Shown: positions 1 through 6,858 of the stretch, piece by piece
Position numbering within the stretch: position 1 is the stretch's first letter
Layout of the letters: the number at the start of each line of letters is the position of its first letter
NCBI GenBank assembly: GCA_947468985.1
Contig: CANINJ010000055.1
Span: 1 to 9,808, forward strand
Length of the DNA stretch: 9,808 nt
Direction of reading: 5' to 3'
Source: Bacteroidota bacterium
GTDB taxonomy: Bacteria > Bacteroidota > Bacteroidia > Flavobacteriales > Flavobacteriaceae
The notes under the pieces: model-generated
The model's database searches: none
Told to the model about the DNA's origin: nothing
The model's input: the letters and a program-made list of their open reading frames with translations, nothing else
Program-made: the position numbers and the translations under genes

Positions 1-726
1 ATGGAATTTTTTCAAGCGATAATCACCGAAAATATCCAATAAATAAATATCGGCTTGTTCCATCATAGTTTCAAAATCTTGTAAAGTTAAGGCTTTTACT
101 TTTTCGGTAAAATGATATTTTTCGCCGTTATCTTCAAAATCTATTTCTTTATAAATATGATTGTCTTTTAAATAGCGTTTGATGTGGAAGTCAATATTGT
201 CAACCGTTTTCACTTCATCTGGAACTAAATTAGCCAAAACATTTGGCACATTCATAAAGTCAATTACGGCAAAACCATATTCTGAAATACTTTCTTTTAT
301 GGCTTTTAAAGTCGTTAAATTGTCTTCGTCATTTTCAAAATAACCAAAACTTGTAAATAAATTTAATATGGCATCGAATTTTTGTTCGAATGGTTTTCGC
401 ATATCGTGTTCTACAAAATGCAAGGTTTCATTCTCAGATTTTTTTGCAAAAGCGATACTATTTGAAGACAAATCAGCACCTGTAACATCAAATCCTAATT
501 GGTTTAAATAAATGGAATGACGTCCTTTTCCACAAGCCAAATCTAAAATTTTCGCATCTTCAGGAAGGTTTAAATAATGAACGATGGTGTCCATAAACAA
601 CTGCGCTTCTTCCTCATCACGTTCTTTGTAAAGTATGTGATAATAAGGCGAATCGAACCAAGAGGCGAACCAATTTTGTGTATTAGAATTTGCAGTTTGA
701 GAGTTTGTATTTTTTAAATCTGACAT
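1..726 (-). CDS. Class I SAM-dependent methyltransferase, C-terminus cut by window edge
   Basis: An open frame begins at the ATG at 726-724 and runs without a stop off the left edge, giving 242 residues. The protein is a Rossmann-fold methyltransferase: motif I is ILDLACGKGRHS at about residues 60-71, followed by the SAM-ribose acidic loop VTGADLS (81-87) and the DMRKPF / FDAILNLFTSFGYF segment (108-130) that lines the cofactor site. Family members usually end soon after the FGDY-L pattern seen at 234-238, so probably only a few residues are missing. Homologues as I remember them start near WFASWFDSPYYH (19-30); the first 18 residues here are an Asn/Ser/Thr/Gln-rich extension with no internal Met, so the start is set by the only available ATG. 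The substrate cannot be read from the sequence, and small molecules or proteins are both possible. It is divergent from the THUMP methyltransferase gene, with a -7 box at 754-761. Confidence 0.88.
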   Translation of the reverse strand, partial: MSDLKNTNSQTANSNTQNWFASWFDSPYYHILYKERDEEEAQLFMDTIVHYLNLPEDAKILDLACGKGRHSIYLNQLGFDVTGADLSSNSIAFAKKSENETLHFVEHDMRKPFEQKFDAILNLFTSFGYFENDEDNLTTLKAIKESISEYGFAVIDFMNVPNVLANLVPDEVKTVDNIDFHIKRYLKDNHIYKEIDFEDNGEKYHFTEKVKALTLQDFETMMEQADIYLLDIFGDYRLKKFH

Positions 727-753
727 TTATCAATTTGAATTTCATTTAAAATG

Positions 754-761
754 CAAATTTA
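754..761 (-). promoter_or_regulatory. Candidate -7 box (TAAATTTG) for the 726-1 methyltransferase
   Basis: On the minus strand the sequence reads TAAATTTG, an exact match to the Bacteroidetes -7 consensus TAnnTTTG, 27 bases before the ATG at 726. That predicts a leader of about 20 bases. No TTG lies at the usual 17-23 base spacing upstream, so the -33 element is weak or absent. A second minus-strand match, TATATTTG, lies at 774-781. Confidence 0.4.
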
Positions 762-764
762 GAC

Positions 765-772
765 TATTTTTG
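765..772 (+). promoter_or_regulatory. Candidate -7 box (TATTTTTG) for the THUMP methyltransferase
   Basis: The plus strand reads TATTTTTG, an exact TAnnTTTG match, 44 bases before the ATG at 817 and almost back to back with the minus-strand box at 754-761. Transcription would start near 777-780, so the C5/G5 element at 794-814 would be inside the 5' leader. The nearest upstream TTTG (734-737) is 27 bases away, longer than the usual spacing. Confidence 0.4.
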
Positions 773-793
773 CCAAATATAACGTTAACAATT

Positions 794-814
794 CCCCCTT
801 TGGGGGTTAGGGGG
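794..814 (+). repeat. Palindromic C5/G5 element just before the start codon
   Basis: The sequence is CCCCCTTTGGGGG (794-806), then TTA, then a second GGGGG (810-814), ending two bases before the ATG at 817. It forms a 5-bp G:C hairpin with a 3-base loop; the C-tract could instead pair with the second G-tract. It stands out sharply in this AT-rich window. From memory, very similar C5-TTT-G5-TTA-G5 strings are scattered through many Flavobacterium intergenic regions, so it is probably a dispersed REP-like repeat. Only one copy is present in this window. Confidence 0.55.
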
Positions 815-816
815 CT

Positions 817-1989
817 ATGGAAAATTTTAAAATGATTGCCAAAACCTTTTTTGGTTTTGAAGAAATCTTAGCAAATGAGTTGAAAATGCTTGGCGCGCAA
901 GATGTTGAACAAGGTGTAAGAATGGTCAGTTTCAAAGGGGACAAAGGTTTTATGTACAAAGCAAACCTATCTTTGAGAACTGCTTTAAAGGTGTTAAAAC
1001 CGATTTATTTTTTCAAAGCTACAAACGAACAAAATTTATATAAAGGCGTTCAAGGCGTTAATTGGTCGAAATTTATTGGCGCAAACCAAACTTTTGTGAT
1101 TGATGCAACGGTACATTCTGACAATTTCAATCATTCGGAATTTGTTTCTCAAAAATGTAAAGATGCTATTGTGGACCAATTTAGAGATAGAACGGGACAA
1201 CGCCCAAGTATTGATAAAATCCATCCTGATTTAAGAATTAATATTCATATTGATAAAGACCAAGTTTCAATTGCCTTAGATACTTCTGGAAATTCATTGC
1301 ACCAACGAGGTTACAGAACGGCGACCAATATCGCACCTATTAATGAAGTTTTGGCTGCGGGGATTTTATTGCTTTCTGGTTGGGACGGTCAAACCGATTT
1401 CTTAGATCCTATGTGTGGTTCGGGAACTTTCCTTGCCGAAGCAGCGATGATTGCTTGTAATATTCCAGCAAATATCAATAGAAAAGAGTTTGCATTTGAG
1501 AAATGGAACGATTGGGATAATGATTTATTTGATTCAATTTTGGAATCATTAATGAAAAGAGTTCGTGAATTTCATCATACTATAAAAGGTTTTGACAAAG
1601 CCCCAAGTGCTGTAAATAAAGCAAAAGATAATATCAAAAACGCTAATTTAGACGAATATATCACTATTGAAGAACGTAACTTTTTTGATACTGAAAAAAC
1701 ATCAGAAGGAAAATTGCATATTGTTTTTAATCCGCCTTATGATGAGCGTTTGGACATTCATATGGAAGAATTCTACAAAAATATTGGCGATACTTTAAAG
1801 AAAAATTATCCTGGGACCAATGCGTGGTTCATCACAGGAAATTTAGAAGCTTTGAAATATGTTGGATTAAAACCATCTCGAAAAATCAAACTTTTCAATG
1901 CAAGTATCGAAGCTCGTTTGGTGAAATACGAAATGTATGAAGGTAGTAAAAGAACGAAATTTCAAGTGGTAGAAAATCCTACTGAATAA
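817..1989 (+). CDS. THUMP-domain class I SAM-dependent RNA methyltransferase (RlmL N-terminal-domain / YpsC type)
   Basis: The 390-residue protein has the layout of the COG0116 family. The N-terminal THUMP/ferredoxin-like RNA-binding part (about 1-155) contains FFGFEEILANEL and ends in the RINIHIDKDQVSIALDTSG strand; the UPF0020 methyltransferase domain (about 165-380) follows. Visible motifs are DPMCGSGT (197-204, SAM binding) and NPPY (305-308), the N-P-P-Y/F motif of enzymes that methylate exocyclic amino groups of bases. In E. coli the equivalent half of RlmL makes m2G2445 in 23S rRNA; a bacterial protein with only this half probably does the same or a related N2-guanine methylation, which is inference. 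Length agrees with stand-alone relatives. The start at 817 is chosen because the MENFKMIAKTFFGFEE beginning is, from memory, family-like; Met6 at 832 is an alternative. No Shine-Dalgarno site is possible beyond the G-tract at 810-814. The next gene follows after 17 bases. Confidence 0.9.
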   Translation: MENFKMIAKTFFGFEEILANELKMLGAQDVEQGVRMVSFKGDKGFMYKANLSLRTALKVLKPIYFFKATNEQNLYKGVQGVNWSKFIGANQTFVIDATVHSDNFNHSEFVSQKCKDAIVDQFRDRTGQRPSIDKIHPDLRINIHIDKDQVSIALDTSGNSLHQRGYRTATNIAPINEVLAAGILLLSGWDGQTDFLDPMCGSGTFLAEAAMIACNIPANINRKEFAFEKWNDWDNDLFDSILESLMKRVREFHHTIKGFDKAPSAVNKAKDNIKNANLDEYITIEERNFFDTEKTSEGKLHIVFNPPYDERLDIHMEEFYKNIGDTLKKNYPGTNAWFITGNLEALKYVGLKPSRKIKLFNASIEARLVKYEMYEGSKRTKFQVVENPTE

Positions 1990-2006
1990 TATTAAATTTA
2001 AGAATT

Positions 2007-2243
2007 ATGACAAAATTACAAGTAAAAGCGTTTGTTTTTCAATTGTTGAGTTTTGCAACTTTGTTTATTTTGGGACGCTATTTAATAGAAAGTTATACCT
2101 ATTTAACTGGGCTTTGGATTCCATTTACTGCATTTGCGGTAGGAACACTTTTGGCACCTAAATTTCAAGCGGTAAAAACAAATGACGGAGAAAAGTTATT
2201 TATGAAATGGATGTTTCTAAAAGGAATAAAAGAAATCAAATAA
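2007..2243 (+). CDS. Small two-helix membrane protein, unknown function
   Basis: A 78-residue protein with two hydrophobic segments, about residues 8-28 and 33-51, joined by a short polar turn (ESYTY), and a basic C-terminal tail (GEKLFMKWMFLKGIKEIK) probably on the cytoplasmic side. I recognise no domain. It starts 17 bases after the THUMP methyltransferase stop with no promoter-like box between, so the two are probably co-transcribed. The stop codon lies only 3 bases from the stop of the convergent barrel gene, and I see no hairpin terminator between them. Its codon use and base composition look like those of its neighbours. Confidence is high that it is a real gene because of the spacing and clean membrane-protein profile; its role is unknown. 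Confidence 0.75.
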   Translation: MTKLQVKAFVFQLLSFATLFILGRYLIESYTYLTGLWIPFTAFAVGTLLAPKFQAVKTNDGEKLFMKWMFLKGIKEIK

Positions 2244-2246
2244 TTA

Positions 2247-2975
2247 TTACTTTTTTGCCACTTTTTTTGGTGATGATTTTGTTTTATAAATTGGTAGAAA
2301 GTAAGAAACGGTATAGTTAAATCCAACACCAAAATCGCCATTATAGGTTCTATTAAAACCTGGAATATATAAATTATCGAAGTTTTCAGGCTTGGTATTT
2401 GAAAGTATTTTATTCATTCTAACGCTGAAACCAACGTAGATATTTTTCAAAACTTCGGCTTTCATTCCAACTACAACTTCAAGCCATTGCGCTGATAATC
2501 CGTTGAATTTTTCCCCAGAAACAACTGTTGGCGCTTCAGGGAAATAAGTTGAAGTATTGTATAATTTATAGCTATTGAGTTGCTGACTGAATGAACTTGC
2601 ACCGTAACGCAAACCGATAAAAACCATGTTTCTCATATCCAACCAATTTTCGTAGGAATTATAATCAAAACCAGCTTTGATATAGGTTCCTTTTGCTGTG
2701 GTATTCAACCTATCATCTTCAGTAGTTTTGTTTTCATTTCCTAATTCGGCTGCTAAATAGTAATTTTTCGTGAGTCGGTAATCCCCAACAAATTCAATTC
2801 CTTTGTAGTTTTTATCGTAAAACGAACGGGTCAATTTGAATATATCGGCACCAAAACGAATTCCAAATTTTTCAATTTTTGGAGGAATACTGTCTGTTTT
2901 TTTCTGCTGTGCATTTACTAAAAATGACAACAAAATTAGTGCAATACTAAAAGTAAATTTTGATGTGTGTTTCAT
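2247..2975 (-). CDS. Outer-membrane beta-barrel protein, DUF6048-like
   Basis: A 242-residue exported protein. Residues 1-22 form a signal peptide (basic MKHTSK, then a hydrophobic core ending LVNA), with likely cleavage before Gln23, common in Bacteroidetes. The mature part is rich in alternating hydrophobic/polar strands with aromatic girdle residues, for example YYLAAELG (72-79), YIKAGFDY (98-105), MVFIGLRYGAS (117-127), WLEVVVGMKAEV (164-175), IYVGFSVRM (179-187) and a last strand VGFNYTVSYFLPIY (217-230), followed by a basic tail. This fits an outer-membrane barrel of roughly eight or more strands. From memory it belongs to DUF6048, a Bacteroidetes family found beside a DUF6452 lipoprotein and rlmD; function is unknown. 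Its ATG lies 29 bases inside the upstream lipoprotein gene, in another frame. No later Met would keep the signal peptide, so the overlap is real and suggests translational coupling. Confidence 0.8.
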   Translation of the reverse strand: MKHTSKFTFSIALILLSFLVNAQQKKTDSIPPKIEKFGIRFGADIFKLTRSFYDKNYKGIEFVGDYRLTKNYYLAAELGNENKTTEDDRLNTTAKGTYIKAGFDYNSYENWLDMRNMVFIGLRYGASSFSQQLNSYKLYNTSTYFPEAPTVVSGEKFNGLSAQWLEVVVGMKAEVLKNIYVGFSVRMNKILSNTKPENFDNLYIPGFNRTYNGDFGVGFNYTVSYFLPIYKTKSSPKKVAKK

Positions 2976-3447
2976 TTTCAGTTGTTATGTTTGAGGTTGC
3001 AACAGTAATATTTTGAATCCAATATCCGTCAGGAGTTGAAGTTTCAGTTTTAATATATGGAGTTGTTGGGTCTAATGTGAAAATGGTTTTATAGCCACAA
3101 GCTCTCGATACAAAGATGTTTTGTCGTGTATAATTGAATTGCAGAAAATCTTCATTATCAATAGTTACATCCGTGCTATTCAGTATCAAACTATATTTAG
3201 TTATATCTTCATTTGTTTTTAATGGCAATTGGATTTTACTTTCGCTTACAAAACCAATAATAGCCGTACTTCCAACTTCTTTAACTGCCAAATTGGTTAC
3301 TTTTTTTAAAACCGTTGGATTTAAAATATCGTAGAATTCTATGATTAATTTCGGTGTTGTAGCTGTTGCAGCATCACAAATATCGTCTTTCTCACAACTT
3401 GAGATTGACATTGAAAGCACTAATAAGAATAAAATTAATTTTTTCAT
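2947..3447 (-). CDS. Lipoprotein, DUF6452-like, probably surface-exposed
   Basis: A 166-residue lipoprotein. The signal peptide is MKKLILFLLVLSMSISS with the lipidated cysteine at 18. The residues right after it, E-K-D-D (19-22), match the X-K-(D/E)2 lipoprotein export signal described in Capnocytophaga/Flavobacteria for transport to the cell surface, so display on the outer leaflet is a reasonable inference. Two further cysteines, C24 and C117 (in VSRACGYK), could form a disulfide. The remainder is predicted beta-rich (e.g. PKLIIEFYD at 32-40, QFNYTRQNIFVSRACGYK at 103-120). From memory this is the DUF6452 family, of unknown function, regularly located next to rlmD and DUF6048. The ATG at 3447 overlaps the rlmD stop by one base (TAATG), and the 3' end overlaps the barrel gene by 29 bases, so the three are one transcript with coupled translation. 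Confidence 0.82.
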   Translation of the reverse strand: MKKLILFLLVLSMSISSCEKDDICDAATATTPKLIIEFYDILNPTVLKKVTNLAVKEVGSTAIIGFVSESKIQLPLKTNEDITKYSLILNSTDVTIDNEDFLQFNYTRQNIFVSRACGYKTIFTLDPTTPYIKTETSTPDGYWIQNITVATSNITTENETHIKIYF

Positions 3448-4862
3448 TATTTTCTTTTTTCTAATAAAACGACATTTTCCACGTGATGCGTTTGTGGAAA
3501 CATATCAACAGGACGCACACGAGTTACCTTATATTTTTCATCCATTAAAGCCAAATCTCGGGCTTGTGTTGCAGAATTACAACTAACATAAACGATTTTT
3601 TCAGGTTCAATTTTCAAAATTTGCTCAATTACATCTTTATGCATCCCATCTCTTGGAGGATCCGTAATAATTACATCTGGTTTTCCGTGTTGTGCGATGA
3701 AATTTTCATTGAAAACAACTTTCATATCACCCACATAAAACTCACAATTGGTAATATTATTTCGTTCGGCATTTGCTTTAGCATCAATAATTGCTTCTGG
3801 AACACTTTCAACGCCGATGACTTTTTTTGCTTTTTTGGATACAAATTGAGCAATTGTACCCGTTCCTGTATATAAATCATATACAATTTCATTGCCTGTT
3901 AAACCTGCGAAATCTCTAGTTATTTTATACAATTCATACGCTTGATCAGAATTAGTTTGGTAGAATGATTTTGCATTGATGCTAAATTTCAATCCTTCCA
4001 TTTCTTCCAATATATAATCGCGACCTTTATATAATTTTATATTTGTATCATATAATGTATCGTTTGCTTTAGAATTAATAACATATTGAAGCGATGTTAT
4101 TTGTGGAAATTTCTCATAAATATAATCCAATAGAAGCTCTCTATTTTCTTTGTGTTCTTCGAAAAACTGAATTAAGACCATTATTTCACCTGTTGAAGCA
4201 GTTCTTAACATTAAAGTTCTTAGAAAACCCTCGTGATTTCTGGGATTGAAAAAAGATAAATTGTGAAGATTTGCATATTCTCGAACTTCATTCCGAATGG
4301 CATTTGAAGGATCTTCTTGTAAATGACATTTTGTGATGTCTAAAATTTTATCCCACATTTTTGGAATATGAAAACCAAGAGCATTTCTATTTACTAAATC
4401 TTCGGTACTTCCAATTTCTTCTTCTGTAAGCCAGCGACTATTTGAAAAACCGAATTCCATTTTGTTTCTATAAAAAAACTGTTTTTCCGAACCTAAGATG
4501 GGTTCAAATTCAGGTAATTCTATTTTTCCAATTCGTTGAAGGTGGTTTTTTACTTCATTTTGCTTGTAATATAATTGTTGGCTGTATTTCATATTTTGCC
4601 ATTTACAACCACCACAAACACCGAAATGTTCACAAATTGGTTCTATTCTATGTTCGGAAAATTCGTGAAATTTCACCGCTTTTCCTTCATAATATGCCTT
4701 ACGTTTTTTAAATGTCTGCACATCTACAACATCACCAGGAACAACATTTGGAATGAAAATAATTTTTCCGTCAGGTGCTTTTGCAACCGAAACGCCTTTT
4801 GCACCAGCATCAAGAACTTGAATATGATTGAATACTATTTTGTCTGTAATTTTTCTTGCCAT
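3447..4862 (-). CDS. rlmD: 23S rRNA (uracil-1939-C5)-methyltransferase RlmD
   Basis: RlmD (RumA) uses SAM to methylate C5 of U1939 in 23S rRNA. From the ATG at 4862 the product has 471 residues (E. coli about 433). An N-terminal TRAM-like RNA-binding domain covers about 1-65. The iron-sulfur cluster ligands follow the family spacing: C77, C83 and C86 in CEHFGVCGGC, plus C179 in TKCHLQ. The SAM site is YDLYTGTGTIAQF (328-340), then DPPRDGM (401-407), the nucleophile C428 in YVSCNSATQ, and the general base E462 in HHVENV. An upstream in-frame TTG at 4901 would add 13 atypical residues; the ATG giving MARKITDKIVFNHIQ is preferred because family members begin there and TTG is a rare start. The gene heads an operon with the lipoprotein (TAATG overlap) and barrel genes. 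RlmCD-type dual specificity cannot be excluded from sequence. Confidence 0.93.
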   Translation of the reverse strand: MARKITDKIVFNHIQVLDAGAKGVSVAKAPDGKIIFIPNVVPGDVVDVQTFKKRKAYYEGKAVKFHEFSEHRIEPICEHFGVCGGCKWQNMKYSQQLYYKQNEVKNHLQRIGKIELPEFEPILGSEKQFFYRNKMEFGFSNSRWLTEEEIGSTEDLVNRNALGFHIPKMWDKILDITKCHLQEDPSNAIRNEVREYANLHNLSFFNPRNHEGFLRTLMLRTASTGEIMVLIQFFEEHKENRELLLDYIYEKFPQITSLQYVINSKANDTLYDTNIKLYKGRDYILEEMEGLKFSINAKSFYQTNSDQAYELYKITRDFAGLTGNEIVYDLYTGTGTIAQFVSKKAKKVIGVESVPEAIIDAKANAERNNITNCEFYVGDMKVVFNENFIAQHGKPDVIITDPPRDGMHKDVIEQILKIEPEKIVYVSCNSATQARDLALMDEKYKVTRVRPVDMFPQTHHVENVVLLEKRK

Positions 4863-4866
4863 AGGG

Positions 4867-4874
4867 CAAAAATA
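4867..4874 (-). promoter_or_regulatory. -7 box (TATTTTTG) directly before the rlmD ATG
   Basis: The minus strand reads TATTTTTG, then CCCT, then ATG at 4862. It matches TAnnTTTG exactly; a TTG lies 24 bases upstream (4901-4899), one base beyond the usual 17-23 spacing. If used, transcription would begin at or within a base or two of the start codon, giving a leaderless or nearly leaderless message. An alternative exact match, TAAATTTG at 4998-4991, would give a leader of about 120 bases. Confidence 0.4.
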
Positions 4875-5065
4875 AGCGTTTGAATTGTTTAATAAATTCA
4901 ATTAACGAAATATTTTCATTTTTTTTGAAATTTTCTATGAATTATCTACAATCAGACTATTTATTATTTGTAAATTTTTTTCTATTAAATCAAATTTAAA
5001 TATGAGATTTCTATAATAATGTACATTTCCATTATTGAATTCTAAAAAAATCAAAGAAATATCAC

Positions 5066-5073
5066 TAATTTTG
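5066..5073 (+). promoter_or_regulatory. Candidate -7 box (TAATTTTG) for rocD
   Basis: TAATTTTG followed by C is an exact TAnnTTTG match, 67 bases before the rocD ATG, implying a leader of about 60 bases. The closest TTG upstream (5035-5037) is 28 bases away, so the -33 part is poor. It is the best plus-strand match in this intergenic region. Confidence 0.45.
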
Positions 5074-5140
5074 CAATCATACAGGATGATTTCTCTCCAC
5101 AAGTAGGAATTGAATTTTGAAAAATTAAAATAATTTTACA

Positions 5141-6421
5141 ATGTCAGTTTTAGAAAAATTAAATGCCGAAGAGATTATTGCCTTAGAAAACAAGTATGGC
5201 GCCCACAATTATCACCCTCTTCCAGTAGTTTTAAACAGAGGAGAAGGAGTTTATGTTTGGGATGTTGATGGAAAAAAATATTACGACTTTCTATCGGCTT
5301 ATTCTGCTGTAAATCAAGGTCATTGTCATCCAAAAATTGTTGGAGCAATGATGAAACAGGCACAAACATTAACGTTAACTTCTCGTGCATTTTTCAATGA
5401 TCAATTGGGTCCTTATGAAGAATTTGTAACTAAATATTTTGGTTTTGATAAGGTTTTACCAATGAATACAGGCGCTGAAGCTGTTGAAACTGCATTGAAA
5501 CTTTGTAGAAAATGGGCTTATGAAGTAAAAGGAGTTGCAGAACACGAAGCACAAATAATAGTTTGTGACGGAAATTTCCACGGAAGAACAACAACTATTA
5601 TTTCATTTTCAAATGATGAAAATGCCCGTAAGAATTTCGGGCCTTACACGGAAGGATTTATCAAAATTGCTTACGACGATTTGGAAGCGTTAGAAACCGC
5701 CTTAAAATCTTCGAAAAATATTGCAGGTTTTCTTGTGGAACCAATTCAAGGGGAAGCTGGGGTTTATACTCCTGCAGATGAATATATGATGCGTGCCAAA
5801 GAATTGTGCAATCAATATAATGTTTTGTTCATTGCAGATGAAATTCAAACGGGAATTGCGAGAACGGGTTCGTTGCTTGCCGTTTGTGGAAATTGCACTT
5901 GCGAAAAGCAATGCGAAAGACAAGAAACGTATGCAACTCCAGATATTTTGATATTAGGAAAAGCATTGTCAGGTGGAGCTTATCCAGTTTCTGCAGTTTT
6001 AGCGAATGATGCTATTATGAATGTAATAAAACCAGGTCAACACGGATCTACTTTTGGTGGAAATCCAATTGCTGCTGCGGTTGCAATTGCTGCTCTTGAA
6101 GTGGTAAATGAGGAACATTTAATTCAAAACGCCCGTGTTTTAGGGAAGTTATTCAGAAGTAAGTTAAACGAATACATACACACTTCAAATGTTGCTGTTT
6201 TAGTGCGTGGTCGTGGTTTGTTGAATGCAGTTGTTATTAACGATACCGAGGAAAGTGATACTGCTTGGAATATTTGTATGGCTTTGCGTGATAATGGACT
6301 TTTGGCAAAACCAACTCACGGAAATATTATCCGTTTTGCACCGCCATTAGTAATGAATGAAAAGCAATTATTAGATTGCGTTGCTATTATTATCAAGACA
6401 TTGAAGCAATTCGAGAAATAG
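5141..6421 (+). CDS. rocD: Ornithine--oxo-acid aminotransferase (ornithine delta-aminotransferase)
   Basis: A PLP-dependent class III aminotransferase that converts L-ornithine plus a 2-oxo acid to glutamate-5-semialdehyde and an amino acid, linking arginine breakdown with proline and glutamate. The 426-residue protein has the full set of marks: [18 protein letters not shown] (108-125, phosphate binding), DGNFHGRT (143-150), EPIQGEAG (200-207), [11 protein letters not shown] (233-243; D233 contacts the PLP ring nitrogen), Schiff-base lysine K274 in [10 protein letters not shown], and HGSTFGGNP (301-309). Compared with human OAT, where D263 and K292 are 29 residues apart, here the distance is 41, because of a 12-residue insertion carrying C249, C252, C254 and C258. 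The start ATG gives [11 protein letters not shown], and no other nearby start fits. The gene stands alone, with its own candidate promoter (5066) and a strong terminator after it (6434-6487). Confidence 0.95.
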   Translation: MSVLEKLNAEEIIALENKYGAHNYHPLPVVLNRGEGVYVWDVDGKKYYDFLSAYSAVNQGHCHPKIVGAMMKQAQTLTLTSRAFFNDQLGPYEEFVTKYFGFDKVLPMNTGAEAVETALKLCRKWAYEVKGVAEHEAQIIVCDGNFHGRTTTIISFSNDENARKNFGPYTEGFIKIAYDDLEALETALKSSKNIAGFLVEPIQGEAGVYTPADEYMMRAKELCNQYNVLFIADEIQTGIARTGSLLAVCGNCTCEKQCERQETYATPDILILGKALSGGAYPVSAVLANDAIMNVIKPGQHGSTFGGNPIAAAVAIAALEVVNEEHLIQNARVLGKLFRSKLNEYIHTSNVAVLVRGRGLLNAVVINDTEESDTAWNICMALRDNGLLAKPTHGNIIRFAPPLVMNEKQLLDCVAIIIKTLKQFEK

Positions 6422-6433
6422 TTTTTACATTAT

Positions 6434-6487
6434 AAAACCCGCTAATTTATCTGAAGTTATTCAAGTAAATTAGTGGGTTTTTTGTTT
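6434..6487. terminator. Strong intrinsic terminator after rocD, possibly bidirectional
   Basis: A 16-bp stem is formed by AAAACCCGCTAATTTA (6434-6449) and TAAATTAGTGGGTTTT (6466-6481), with a single G-T wobble and a 16-base loop, followed by a T-rich tract (to 6487) on the plus strand. It begins 12 bases after the rocD stop. On the minus strand the arm is followed by only four Ts, so it may also stop, less efficiently, the convergent membrane-protein operon that ends at 6503. Confidence 0.85.
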
Positions 6488-6502
6488 TTAAAAAGCAATA
6501 AA

Positions 6503-6844
6503 TTATTGGTCTTGCTCTTGTTGGTATTTCATTTTTTCCATTAAGTTTTTTTGGATGTCTTTAATTCCTTCTTCTCCAACAAATACAAATAAGTAAATAC
6601 TGAAAATTAGATAGATTGAACTTAATACAACTCCAATAATTGCAAGGATTTTACCGATATTTATATTTTTATAATTCAAATATAATTCTGGGCTTTCTTG
6701 GTACAATTTCAAATCTTTTTTAGCCAAAACTAAAGCTATAATTCCTAAGGTTAATCCTATAAAACCATAACAACAGCAAGTTATTATTGAAAGAATTCCT
6801 AATACAAGTACGGCAGTTCCATTGGGTAAGTTTCTTTGTTCCAT
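6503..6844 (-). CDS. CCC-motif membrane protein
   Basis: A 113-residue membrane protein. Hydrophobic segment one (about 11-41, AVLVLGILSIITCCCYGFIGLTLGIIALVLA) contains three consecutive cysteines, C23-C25, flanked by glycines; segment two (about 65-89) follows a conserved-looking polar loop with SPELYLNYKNINIGK (51-65). The C-terminus is charged (EEGIKDIQKNLMEKMKYQQEQDQ), probably a cytoplasmic helix. I recognise it from memory as the Bacteroidetes 'CCC motif membrane protein' family, related in layout to DUF4190 and loosely to CD225/dispanin proteins; function is unknown. The cysteines could be acylated or bind metal, which is inference. It follows the DUF2752 gene by 14 bases on the same strand, so the two form an operon. 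It ends just before the terminator hairpin shared with rocD. Confidence 0.8.
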   Translation of the reverse strand: MEQRNLPNGTAVLVLGILSIITCCCYGFIGLTLGIIALVLAKKDLKLYQESPELYLNYKNINIGKILAIIGVVLSSIYLIFSIYLFVFVGEEGIKDIQKNLMEKMKYQQEQDQ

Positions 6845-6858
6845 TTTTTAATTTTAAT

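Larger units (their letters stand above)
4863..5140. other. AT-rich divergent intergenic region between rlmD and rocD
   Basis: This 278-bp gap has no plausible gene. It holds candidate -7 boxes on both strands (minus: 4867-4874 and 4991-4998; plus: 5066-5073). It also contains two AT-rich inverted repeats: AATAATG / CATTATT (5015-5021 and 5030-5036, 8-base loop), located 30-50 bases upstream of the rocD -7 box where an operator could sit, and AAAATTA / TAATTTT (5121-5127 and 5131-5137), three bases before the rocD ATG. Both are short and A/T-only or nearly so, and may be chance. Confidence 0.35.

Noticed and set aside
794..814. G-quadruplex at the G5 tracts
   Set aside because: Only two G-runs are present on one strand in this spot; four are needed for an intramolecular quadruplex, so a hairpin is more likely.
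3564..3875. 103-codon plus-strand open frame inside rlmD
   Set aside because: It lies entirely antisense to the strongly supported rlmD gene; its Phe/Asn/Ile/Cys-rich composition is what AT-rich reverse-strand codons give, and no domain is visible.
4442..4883. Two overlapping plus-strand open frames antisense to the rlmD 5' part
   Set aside because: Both are antisense to the iron-sulfur and TRAM coding region, overlap each other, and look like non-coding translations.
4863..4901. TTG start 13 codons upstream of the rlmD ATG
   Set aside because: The extra residues are unlike the family N-terminus, and a -7 box lies between the two candidate starts.
5015..5036. AATAATG/CATTATT inverted repeat as a defined operator upstream of rocD
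   Set aside because: Stem is seven base pairs, almost all A/T, in a very AT-rich gap, and matches no operator consensus I know; kept only as a note in the intergenic entry.
5175..5923. Minus-strand open frames within rocD
   Set aside because: They are fully covered by rocD, which has all catalytic motifs; no start signal or recognisable protein feature.
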